Assembly (NCBI RefSeq): GCF_012849055.1
Contig: NZ_CP051677.1
Coordinates: 744,001-808,000, forward strand
DNA from: Spirosoma rhododendri
GTDB lineage: Bacteria; Bacteroidota; Bacteroidia; Cytophagales; Spirosomataceae
Reading direction: 5' to 3'
Length of the DNA: 64,000 nucleotides
Positions 26,438-34,349 of the stretch are shown here, one piece after another (positions within the stretch are counted from its first letter, which is position 1; each line of letters starts with the position of its first letter). The translations under genes and the position numbers were made by a program. The notes beneath the pieces were generated by a model. That model was not told where the DNA came from. It saw only the letters and a program-made list of their open reading frames with translations, and did not search any database.

Positions 26438-27367
26438 TTAGAGGGCGGGGATAGGTACGGTACGCTGGGCGTGATAGCGGTTTTCGGCGTCGGTGATTTC
26501 CGTGAAATACACCTCTTCCAGACCGGCCTCCACCCGAACAAAACCGGGCGCGGGTTGCGACGTGGCATACACGTACACCATCGGCTGACCCGCCACCATA
26601 CGGTCGTTGATGACGGCGTACATGCGGTGCATCAAATCGAGATCGCCGGGGGCCACGCTCTTTTTCCAGATCACGCCCTGCACCATCTGCACGGCGTCGA
26701 GCGGGTGGCCCGACAGCAGCACGGTGCCTTTGTTGATGATCGCCATTTGCGCGCACAGTTCCTGTACGTCTTCCACAATATGCGTCGATAAAATCACGAT
26801 GGCCTCCTGACCCAGCCCCGCCAGCAGATTCAGAAAGCGGTTGCGCTCGGCGGGGTCAAGACCGGCGGTTGGCTCATCGACAATAATCAGTTTGGGGTTG
26901 CCAAGCAACGCCTGCGCGATACCGAACCGCTGCCGCATGCCGCCCGAGTAGCCACTCAGGTTTTTCTTACGGGCTTCCCACAGGTTGACGCGCTGGAGCA
27001 GCGTCTCGACTACTTCTTTGCGCTCCTTGCCGTTGTGAATGCCTTTCAGTACGGCCAAGTGATCGAGCAGGGTTACGGCATCGATGCGGGGGTATACGCC
27101 AAAATCCTGCGGCAGATAGCCCAGTATTTTGCGCAGTTCGTCGGGCTGGGTCAGCACGTCGATGTCCTGCCCGTTAACGTCCTGCATCACGATGCGGCCC
27201 TGATCGGGCAGTTGGAGCGTAGCGATGGTACGCATCAGCGACGATTTACCGGCCCCATTGGGACCCAGTAAGCCGAACAGGCCCGGTTCGATAGTCAGCG
27301 AAACGCCGTTGAGGGCCTTTACCCCGTTGTCGTAGGTTTTGGTCAGGCCGTCGATTAGTAGGTTCAT
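26438..27367 (-). CDS. ABC transporter ATP-binding protein
   Basis: 309 residues from the ATG at 27367. Walker A is G-P-N-G-A-G-K-S-S, the signature S-G-G-M-R-Q-R, Walker B L-I-I-V-D-E-P-T-A-G-L-D, and the H-loop S-T-H-I. The C-terminal 80 residues form the extra domain usual in CcmA/GldA-like exporters. It energises the adjacent permease-aminopeptidase fusion; the gap is 12 bases. Three tandem iterons lie 100-155 bases upstream, suggesting regulation at its own promoter. Confidence 0.92.
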   Translation of the reverse strand: MNLLIDGLTKTYDNGVKALNGVSLTIEPGLFGLLGPNGAGKSSLMRTIATLQLPDQGRIVMQDVNGQDIDVLTQPDELRKILGYLPQDFGVYPRIDAVTLLDHLAVLKGIHNGKERKEVVETLLQRVNLWEARKKNLSGYSGGMRQRFGIAQALLGNPKLIIVDEPTAGLDPAERNRFLNLLAGLGQEAIVILSTHIVEDVQELCAQMAIINKGTVLLSGHPLDAVQMVQGVIWKKSVAPGDLDLMHRMYAVINDRMVAGQPMVYVYATSQPAPGFVRVEAGLEEVYFTEITDAENRYHAQRTVPIPAL

Positions 27368-27466
27368 AGTAAAAAGAGAAAGGTTCGTGGGAGATTGAAT
27401 ATGGTGGATGGACAGCCGCGAAAAGCTGGTACGAAACAACGAACAGGCCGTTGCGGCAAAAATTTA

Positions 27467-27522
27467 TTTCGACCAATGCCCGGATTTTTTCGACCAATGC
27501 AGGCCGTTCCGCCGACTAATGC
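27467..27522 (-). promoter_or_regulatory. Three tandem iterons upstream of the ABC operon
   Basis: On the - strand GCATTGGTCGAAA occurs at 27500-27488 and 27479-27467, exactly 21 bases apart. A third degenerate copy, GCATTAGTCG, lies 22 bases further out (27522-27513), overlapping the end of the upstream gene. Two-helical-turn spacing of direct repeats is typical of LytTR response-regulator sites. The binding factor is inferred, not shown. Confidence 0.65.
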
Positions 27523-27728
27523 TCCGGCGTTTCGTCGGCATCCGCGTAGCCATTGTCGACGCGAAACTGACGAACGATTTCCGTAAGCGTAGTGGGTATA
27601 AACAGCCCCCAAATGATGAATTTGTCAAGCCAGTCGAGGGCGATCATCAGGATAACCACAATTGCAATCAGGCCAAGCCGAATCCAGACTGGTTTGCTGA
27701 TGATGAATGAGCCAATTTTGATGTTCAT
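27516..27728 (-). CDS. Small two-helix membrane protein (paralogue 2)
   Basis: 70 residues. Begins M-N-I-K-I-G-S-F-I-I and has two hydrophobic stretches (L-G-L-I-A-I-V-V-I-L-M-I-A-L and F-I-I-W-G-L-F-I) and an acidic tail. It resembles the neighbouring gene (M-x-I-K-x-G start, similar spacing of segments), so the two look like a tandem duplication. It is probably transcribed from the same iteron-controlled promoter and lies directly ahead of the ABC ATPase. Function unknown. Confidence 0.65.
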   Translation of the reverse strand: MNIKIGSFIISKPVWIRLGLIAIVVILMIALDWLDKFIIWGLFIPTTLTEIVRQFRVDNGYADADETPEH

Positions 27729-27761
27729 GGGTGTGGTTTACTGATACCGATGCGTTGGTAT

Positions 27762-27977
27762 TTACAACCGTTCGCTGTCGATTTCCTTTTGAACACCGCG
27801 GTATAGCCGTACGATGAGAATCACGAAAATTGGCATGAACGGTAGCAACGATACATCGTTATGCCCATCGCGAATGAGAATTTTTACTCCGATCAGAGCG
27901 CCGAAGAGAAAGAAAATTAGGAATAATTTAACTAGTGCCCGATAATTCAGCACTACGTTTCCGAGTTTGATTTTCAT
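27762..27977 (-). CDS. Small two-helix membrane protein (paralogue 1)
   Basis: 71 residues. M-K-I-K-L-G-N-V-V-L-N-Y at the start, hydrophobic segments L-F-L-I-F-F-L-F-G-A-L-I-G-V and F-M-P-I-F-V-I-L-I-V, and a charged end. It is 33 bases from the second small gene. Iterons identical to those before the ABC operon lie about 75-105 bases upstream, which ties the pair to the transporter. Function unknown; a regulatory or accessory membrane subunit is one idea. Confidence 0.65.
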   Translation of the reverse strand: MKIKLGNVVLNYRALVKLFLIFFLFGALIGVKILIRDGHNDVSLLPFMPIFVILIVRLYRGVQKEIDSERL

Positions 27978-28050
27978 GGTGTTATCGTTCGCAATAGGGA
28001 GGTTGAAGACCTTTCCAAATTACGCGATCATCCCTGGCAGTCAAAACTTA

Positions 28051-28085
28051 TTTCGACCAATGCGGTCCGGTATTACACGAATGGC
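28051..28085 (-). promoter_or_regulatory. Tandem iterons upstream of the small membrane-protein genes
   Basis: GCATTGGTCGAAA (- strand, 28063-28051) is identical to the copies at 27.5 kb. A degenerate partner, GCCATTCGTGTAA, is 21 bases upstream. TAAGTTTTG follows at about 28050-28042, close to a -7 element. The shared sites suggest one regulator for both promoters. Confidence 0.6.
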
Positions 28086-28152
28086 TATCAGGCAACGACG
28101 AATGAACGACGTACCGACTGTCAGCGCCAGCAAACACGCTCATTATGTGGCA

Positions 28153-29736
28153 TCAGTGCGCAATAACACACTCCAGAATACGGTGGCCCGGTAAGTCGAT
28201 GGGCAGTTGCCGAACCACCCGAATACTGCCTTTCCGAATAAAATCTTCGACTTGGTACCGGTTGCTTTCGTCGATGACGTAAAAGTGTGATGTGGCGTAG
28301 TGCGCCAGGCTGTGTTCGGGCAGAATGTTGTTGATGTGGTAGTTGTTACGCACGGCTTCGAGTATCTTGTATTCGACAGTCGCATTTAGAATATTGTCTT
28401 TGTCGTTCGCCGTTTTCCAGTTGAGCAGGTAGTGCGCGTTTACGCCCTTATCCTGAAACCAGATTGGCAGAAAATAATGGGCCGACTCGAACAGGACCGG
28501 ATAACGACTGTCGAGCTGAGGCATGTAACGCATGATGCCGTCGGTGAACGGAATACCACCTTTTTTATTCTGGTAAAACAGAAAGCCCACCAGTAGCAAC
28601 GCATACACGGGAATGGCCCGACGTACCCAAACCGAGTCGAACACCCAAACTGTCCATCGGCCGCCCAGGGCATACCAGGCATACAGCAACTGGTAGACCA
28701 GCAATAGATGGCTCGGCCACAGATACCGGCTCAGAAAAACCGACGTATGTACCAGCGATACGCCCACGGCTATCGCGAGCACACCAATATAGATCCAGCC
28801 ACTGAGCAGATACAGGCCAAACGCAGGGTCCGTTTTTATGGTCGAGAATGGTTTCCGAAGTCGGGGGATGGCGATGTAAGCGAACAGACCGACGACCAGT
28901 ACAAATCGCAGAATAGTCAGCGTCAGCATCCCCGGTTTCATCTCGAGCTTCGCCGATAGTGTGGGAGCCAGCTCACCGGCAATCCGGAAAAAGGAAGTCA
29001 CGGTTGGCAGCGGTATCCAGGAGTGCGGTTTACCAGCCTGCGTTTGAATGGCAAATTCAGGGTACCAGAGTAGCAGCCAGCTCAACGCGATAAGCCCGTG
29101 TGTGGCCAGCACAAGTAGGTACGTCCGCTGCCCCGACCACAGCCACAGCACGACGAAAAACGCGCCCGATACTGCGACGTAAAACAAGCCGAAGTTGTGC
29201 GTAAACACCAGTAGCAGTCCCAGCCCATACTGCGCCAGCAACCAACTGATTCGGGACGGTGCACCGATGAGCCGCTGCAACGCGATGAAGTACCCAAATC
29301 CGATGAGCAGAAAAACGGCGTAGGCCCGTACCTGCGTCGCCAGCGTAACGTTCAGGTACGTCAGGCTCACGATAAGCGTAATCAGCACAAAGTTGGTAAC
29401 GGGCGTGCCGATCAGCGAGGTAACGTACCGATAAAACAACGCGATCGTACTGGCAAACAGCAGGACTGAAACCGCCCGCAGAAAGATCGGATTCAGACTG
29501 ATGCCGTGCCCGATAAGCCAGTACAGATTCGGAAAAAGTGGCGGGTTCGCGTCCATCCCGCTTACGATGGCGTCGTTCATATGCGTTAGCGACGGATCGG
29601 ACACCAGCAGATAGCTCAGCACTTCATCGAGCCACAGCCATTGCTCCTTGTAAAATAAGGAAGGAATTAAGCCGCCGATCAGGATGACAAACAAGCCAAC
29701 ACTTAACCACTTCGTTAATTTTTCGGGTTGTATCAT
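28153..29736 (-). CDS. Polytopic membrane glycosyltransferase, GT39/ArnT-like
   Basis: 527 residues from the ATG at 29736; a start at 29778 would add an unlikely N terminus. About 10-12 hydrophobic segments are present. The first periplasmic loop carries W-L-D-E-V-L-S-Y and, later, D-A-N-P-P-L-F-P-N-L-Y-W, the acidic-loop pattern of GT-C transferases that use polyprenyl-phosphate sugars. The C-terminal 100 residues are soluble. It probably glycosylates an envelope molecule on the periplasmic side; donor and acceptor are unknown. Confidence 0.75.
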   Translation of the reverse strand: MIQPEKLTKWLSVGLFVILIGGLIPSLFYKEQWLWLDEVLSYLLVSDPSLTHMNDAIVSGMDANPPLFPNLYWLIGHGISLNPIFLRAVSVLLFASTIALFYRYVTSLIGTPVTNFVLITLIVSLTYLNVTLATQVRAYAVFLLIGFGYFIALQRLIGAPSRISWLLAQYGLGLLLVFTHNFGLFYVAVSGAFFVVLWLWSGQRTYLLVLATHGLIALSWLLLWYPEFAIQTQAGKPHSWIPLPTVTSFFRIAGELAPTLSAKLEMKPGMLTLTILRFVLVVGLFAYIAIPRLRKPFSTIKTDPAFGLYLLSGWIYIGVLAIAVGVSLVHTSVFLSRYLWPSHLLLVYQLLYAWYALGGRWTVWVFDSVWVRRAIPVYALLLVGFLFYQNKKGGIPFTDGIMRYMPQLDSRYPVLFESAHYFLPIWFQDKGVNAHYLLNWKTANDKDNILNATVEYKILEAVRNNYHINNILPEHSLAHYATSHFYVIDESNRYQVEDFIRKGSIRVVRQLPIDLPGHRILECVIAH

Positions 29737-30184
29737 GGTACAGGCGATACACCCCCCGGCCGGAAACTGGCAGGGCATAGACGCTTACTTCCCCGTTTGG
29801 GTGTAAGTGCGCAAACTATCGGTTTGTCTGTGATTAGTTTGTTTGCCGGGCGTTTGTAATGCGCCGGGAAACAGCATGTCTACGACCGTTGTGCCAGGTG
29901 GCAGGAGCGTGATTGTTTAATATGGGGTATCAGTCATAGCAGCTGAAAGCAATGCGCTTCAGTTACCTATATGTGTGGATACTCCTACGCAGTATTGGGA
30001 CTCGTAGACGATCAAAAGTACGCCCGCACTACTTGTGGGGTAAGAACTATTTACATATTCTATTCAATAGGTATGTTTAGTAAACAATTATGTCACAATG
30101 GAACTACCACATTAACACAGCCGATTTTAGCTATCATTTTGATGCACAGGCGGTTTATGCTTACCTATAGCCAGCCATCAACAC
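29737..30184. other. Non-coding gap of about 450 bases
   Basis: This stretch between two - strand genes is A+T-richer than its surroundings. I see no convincing gene, RNA or strong hairpin. An open frame at 29971-30201 has no family resemblance and poor composition, so it is not called. Confidence 0.5.
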
Positions 30185-31485
30185 TCATTTCCGCTTGTTA
30201 ACGCCCAGCCGCTGATAGGCGATGAGTTGATCGGCGCGGGCGGCCGGGGGGCGGTGGTAGACGAAAATCTCGTAATCGTTTTCGGCACCCGAAAAATCGC
30301 CTTCGATCAGCGTCTCATTGACCGTCGGGGCATCTGACTGGTCAGCAATGCGTAGTCGTAGTTGTATACACCCTGTTTGAGCAGGATAGCCGCCCGGTAC
30401 GTACCCGTCGCGGGATCGAAGGTCATGCGGTTACGATCGTTGCGCTGCCAGAAATTGAAGGCACCGTTGACGTATACATCGCCCGGCAGCTGGGGAGCGC
30501 GAAGTGTAAATATAGTTTCGATGTAGTCGCCGAAAACGTCGCCGTTACCCGTTTCGCGGTGGTCGATCACAAACAGCCCGTTGAAGTCGTCGCTCTGAAT
30601 ATAGGGGCCCTGACTGCGCGGCTGATCGACCTGCACATAGGCAATGTTACGGTCGGCGGGGCGTTCGATTCGGTCGATGTAGTTGGCGCGTGACAGGATG
30701 GTGCGTGTATCGAAGAAGCGGTACTCGTTACCGCCCGGTATAGTGTTGCTCAGGTCGGCGACGTTGTATTGCAGTGTCTGATCGAACGCCTGCACGTTGG
30801 TCGGTTTGAGTCCCCGGATTTCGCGATCGTCGCGGTAGTTCTGCCGGATTACGACCTTGAAATCGTCCTGTGGCGAAATCACCTGATAGCCTTTGTAACT
30901 GATCGCCAGATCAATTTGCTGATCACTGAACTGCCGCGCGGGGTCGACGGAAAAGCGGGCTGCCGCACTAACAGCGACGCGGTTCTGGTACGTCGAAAAC
31001 CGGCGCGTCAGGATGATGTTGGTGCGGTTGCGCTCATCATACACCACCAGCAGATAGTTGCCCGGCAGCTTCACTCGCGGCACCTGAAAGCGATAGTGAT
31101 AGTAGGGAATTTTGGTATTCTGCGATACCTGATAATCGGTAATCGGACTGTCGTTGTATTCGTAGGTAAACTCGATATCGTTCAGCACCGATTGCTGCCA
31201 GTCGGCATTGCAATGAATGAGCCGGGCGCGAAACGAGCGGTAATTAGCCGTCAGGTCGTCGAATTCGAGTTGCAGCGCCGTTGGTTCATCCAGCGAAATA
31301 ATTGGCGGGTTAAGCGTCAAGGCCGGGTCGGCGGGGTTGGCACTAACCAGTGGAAACAGCAGGGGTGTCTGTACGTTGGGGTCGTAAATGTGGTCGATGG
31401 TGGGCAGTTGCTGTGCCTGTGCCAAACCGGTCGAACACGCGCCGATAACCAGCCAGCCAATCAGTAGAAAATGGATAAACCGCAT
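30185..31485 (-). pseudogene. Type IX secretion plug-domain protein (DUF5103), single-base frameshift near 3' end
   Basis: The uninterrupted frame runs 31485-30307 and encodes a signal peptide followed by a DUF5103 / T9SS plug domain (L-Q-L-E-F-D-D-L, then H-C-N-A-D-W, Y-N-D-S and Y-Y-H-Y-R-F-Q-V-P). At about 30346-30350 the frame breaks. The next frame continues with A-D-Q-S-D-A-P-T-V-N-E-T-L-I-E-G-D-F-S-G and N-D-Y-E-I-F-V-Y-H-R-P-P, the expected conserved end, to the TGA at 30187-30185. One base is missing (for example TTGCTG for TTGGCTG). The homologue gates the SprA translocon of the T9SS. Loss of 50 residues or a read error are both possible. Confidence 0.82.
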
Positions 31486-31547
31486 AGATAGCCTTTGAGA
31501 ACCTAACGCCGGTAGCGCAGCAACATTGTCGATCTAAATTACGTCAA

Positions 31548-32261
31548 TCAGTGTTGCAGTGATCGACCGATGATATACCAGCTTAGCCAGAAGCGATTCC
31601 TCAGCCGATTCTTCCAGTCTTTTTCCTGCGGAGCCTGGCCAGTTGGCGATATGTTGCCCCCATGCCGACGGTAGTGTAACAACGGTTTGTCGTAGAAGCA
31701 GGGGGTACCTTTCAGCTCGACCAGCAAGCCGATCCACCAGTCGTGGTAGTCGATGTTTTTGGGGAACGGTAACGCATACGTCAGCACACTTCGTCTGAAC
31801 GCCATGCAACACCCCTGGTACGCATTTTTCCACAGGTTTCGCCAGAACCCCGGCCGACTGTCGCGACTGCGAAAAAACGATTCGTGTAGCACCTCACCCG
31901 ACTGCGCTACTACCCGGCAGTCGGTCAGGACCAGATCACAGGTTTCCAGACGGGCTATAACCGCATCGACTTTACCCTCGTACCAGACATCATCCTGGTC
32001 GGCCAGAAAAATAATTTCACCTTCGGCATGCCGCAGCGCGTTTTCAAAGTTCTTGACTACTGAGCCAAATCGCTGGCTGGGTACTAACCGGATGCGTTTG
32101 TCCTGTATGCCGTTTATGATAGCTACCGTAGCATCTTTCGATCCGTCATCTGAGATGATAAGTTCGTCGTTGTCACCCAGTTGTACCAAGATCGAGTCAA
32201 TTTGCTCTGCAACGAATTCGGCCCCATTGTAGGTAGCCATACAAACACTTATTCGCTTCAT
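31548..32261 (-). CDS. GT2-family glycosyltransferase
   Basis: 237 residues. It begins I-S-V-C-M-A-T-Y-N-G-A-E-F, has E-L-I-I-S-D-D-G-S-K-D and the D-x-D-type metal site L-A-D-Q-D-D-V-W-Y, all standard for GT-A family 2 enzymes. A later D-Y-H-D-W-W is common in rhamnosyl/galactosyl transferases. It lies beside another GT2 gene on the same strand, 60 bases apart, suggesting a two-gene glycan unit separate from the Pse locus. The sugar is unknown. Confidence 0.88.
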   Translation of the reverse strand: MKRISVCMATYNGAEFVAEQIDSILVQLGDNDELIISDDGSKDATVAIINGIQDKRIRLVPSQRFGSVVKNFENALRHAEGEIIFLADQDDVWYEGKVDAVIARLETCDLVLTDCRVVAQSGEVLHESFFRSRDSRPGFWRNLWKNAYQGCCMAFRRSVLTYALPFPKNIDYHDWWIGLLVELKGTPCFYDKPLLHYRRHGGNISPTGQAPQEKDWKNRLRNRFWLSWYIIGRSLQH

Positions 32262-32324
32262 ATCAGCTAATTATACCACGTCGAACACCTCGGTTTCTGC
32301 GTGTTCGCCAGTAGTTCAGTACAG

Positions 32325-33146
32325 TTAGAGTCGGCCCGTTTTTCCCGCAAAACCATCTTTGATACCCTTGACCAGCATTCGCGCCCGTCGCCCGCGCTCG
32401 TTCATGCCAAACAGTATTTTTATCCATTCTTTGGCAAGCAGATCAACCATTTTCAGCGAAAAAGCCGGGTAGTCACGTCGGTATTGACGGGCTACGATAA
32501 TTCCGTTCCGGGCGATGTAATACTGCCGAACCGGGTTGTGCGACACGTATTTCTTACCCCACCGTTGTTTTCGTTCACCTAACGGATGATCGAGCTGAAC
32601 AGTAGGCAGTTCCACCACTTTGTAACCGGCCTTGTTCAACCGAAGGTTGTATTCGTGGTCGACGTGATCGATGAAAAAGTCGTCGCGGAAGGGGCCAACG
32701 GTTTTGTATACCTGTAAATTGAGCAGATTACCTGACGTCATCGTATACAGTACCGAGCTGGGCACCCCGGCCTTTATCGTCGATGGTGAATGGGCCGCCC
32801 CGACAATACCGACTTGGTCAGCTGGCTGCGTCGACAGGTACTGTACCATCTCGGCGATCATCGTGGCGGGTGCTCTGCTGTCGTCATCCATCGTCAGCAG
32901 GTGCGTGAACCCCTCACTGATCGCCTGTTCAGCACCACGATTCAGGGCATAGCTGATACCGCGATTCCCGCCATTATTGATGTAACTGACAGTAGGGATT
33001 CGGCTTAGCGTAGCAATAAGTTCATCATTGGAAACATCAGAATTGTCGACGACGAAGAGTTTCTCGATCTGATGAATGTATGTGTCGATGTTGTGCAGGC
33101 AGTCTAGGGGACTGTTGTATAACACGACGACTCCGGCAATCCTCAT
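32325..33146 (-). CDS. GT2-family glycosyltransferase (rhamnosyltransferase-like)
   Basis: 273 residues from the ATG at 33146 (33158 also possible). N-terminal A-G-V-V-V-L-Y-N-S-P, then V-V-D-N-S-D, N-x-G-N-R-G-I-S-Y-A-L-N-R-G, and L-L-T-M-D-D-D-S-R-A as the metal site. H-V-D-H-E-Y-N-L-R-L and the C-terminal Y-Y-I-A-R-N resemble rhamnosyltransferases of O-antigen loci. It is transcribed towards the other GT2 gene; both probably act on the same glycan. Confidence 0.87.
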   Translation of the reverse strand: MRIAGVVVLYNSPLDCLHNIDTYIHQIEKLFVVDNSDVSNDELIATLSRIPTVSYINNGGNRGISYALNRGAEQAISEGFTHLLTMDDDSRAPATMIAEMVQYLSTQPADQVGIVGAAHSPSTIKAGVPSSVLYTMTSGNLLNLQVYKTVGPFRDDFFIDHVDHEYNLRLNKAGYKVVELPTVQLDHPLGERKQRWGKKYVSHNPVRQYYIARNGIIVARQYRRDYPAFSLKMVDLLAKEWIKILFGMNERGRRARMLVKGIKDGFAGKTGRL

Positions 33147-33349
33147 ACGATGCCTCAAACAGGTTCTGTGACTGATTTGGCACTAAAATTACCACATAAT
33201 CCGCGAGATGCGCTCAGGAATGTACCGAATGCGCCAGTTTGGTTAGTTATCATTGGCCTTGCAGCACAACCCGGTAGTAATGAAATCGGTCAACTTTCAG
33301 GCCAATTAGGTCGTTATAACGCTACCGGATCACCTGTCATTTCTCCTCC

Positions 33350-34267
33350 ATGATTCCCTACGAACCTAAGCAGTGGTTTAACCTCTTCACGCTCAAACGT
33401 AGCGACACGGCCCGCAAACTAGCCCCCTACATTCTGGGGTTTGGGGCTTATGCGCTGGCGATTGTACTGCTCGAAAAACACGTCTTTCACCTGTCTGATG
33501 AGTCGATTCTACGTAACGTGACATTACTGCATACGCTGCTTGGTTTCGTGATTTCACTGCTGCTGGTGTTTCGCACCAACACGGCGTACGACCGGTGGTG
33601 GGAAGGTCGGCGGTTGTGGGGGTCGCTGGTCAACAATAGCCGGAATCTGGGCCTGAAACTGCATCAGATGCTACCCGCCGAAGCCACCGACGTGCGCCAG
33701 TTTTACCAATCCATGATTCCCAACTTTGCCTTCGCGCTCAAAAACCACCTCCGCGACGATACGCAACCGAGCGAGTTTGCCGATACGCCGTTGTTGCGTT
33801 TCACCGATCTGCGCGCCGATGAACATATTCCGAATCAACTGGCGTCGGCGATGTTTGGGCAAGCGTATGCGCTGGAGCAGCGGGGCATTCTGCGGCCGGA
33901 GCACCTGCTGGTACTGAACCTCGAACTGCAATCGTTTATGGAGATTTGCGGAGCCTGCGAGCGCATCAAGAAAACGCCCATTCCCTATTCCTATAGCTCG
34001 TTTATCAAAAAATTCATTGTCAGCTACTGCCTGACGCTACCCATTGGCTTCACCTTCAGCCTGCACTACCTCGTCGTGCCGTTTACAATGTTTGTGTTCT
34101 ACGTACTGGCGAGTCTGGAGGTGTTGGCCGAAGAAGTCGAAAGCCCATTCGGAAACGACGAGAACGACCTGCCGCTCGACTCCATCTGCCAGTCGATTGA
34201 CAAAACCGTCCGGCAGGGTTTTGAACACCCGACACCGGTGGTTTTAAACGCAGCGGTACGGAAATAA
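33350..34267 (+). CDS. Bestrophin-family anion channel protein
   Basis: 305 residues. The core L-L-G-F-V-I-S-L-L-L-V-F-R-T-N-T-A-Y-D-R-W-W-E-G-R matches the bestrophin / RFP-TM (YneE-like) signature, with four predicted hydrophobic segments. The C-terminal region (Y-L-V-V-P-F-T-M-F-V-F-Y-V-L and E-V-E-S-P-F-G-x-D-x-N-D-L-P-L-D) carries the conserved cytosolic motif. Bacterial members form pentameric ion channels in the inner membrane; selectivity here is unknown. It is monocistronic and followed by a family C repeat. Confidence 0.9.
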   Translation: MIPYEPKQWFNLFTLKRSDTARKLAPYILGFGAYALAIVLLEKHVFHLSDESILRNVTLLHTLLGFVISLLLVFRTNTAYDRWWEGRRLWGSLVNNSRNLGLKLHQMLPAEATDVRQFYQSMIPNFAFALKNHLRDDTQPSEFADTPLLRFTDLRADEHIPNQLASAMFGQAYALEQRGILRPEHLLVLNLELQSFMEICGACERIKKTPIPYSYSSFIKKFIVSYCLTLPIGFTFSLHYLVVPFTMFVFYVLASLEVLAEEVESPFGNDENDLPLDSICQSIDKTVRQGFEHPTPVVLNAAVRK

Positions 34268-34268
34268 A

Positions 34269-34347
34269 TTTTCAACACAGAGTCACAGAGAACGCAGAGT
34301 TGATGCGACAATCATTCTCCGTGCTCTCTGTGACTCTGTGTTGAAAA
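34269..34347. repeat. Inverted repeat, family C (TTTTCAACACAGAGTCACAGAG)
   Basis: The left arm from 34269 to 34290 pairs with its full complement at 34326-34347, a stem of about 22 bp between convergent genes. It probably terminates both, though this is inferred. Confidence 0.88.
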
Positions 34348-34349
34348 AA

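Noticed and set aside
29971..30201. A 76-codon + strand frame in the gap after the membrane glycosyltransferase gene
   Set aside because: Cysteine-rich odd composition, no promoter, and its 3' end overlaps the end of the plug gene.
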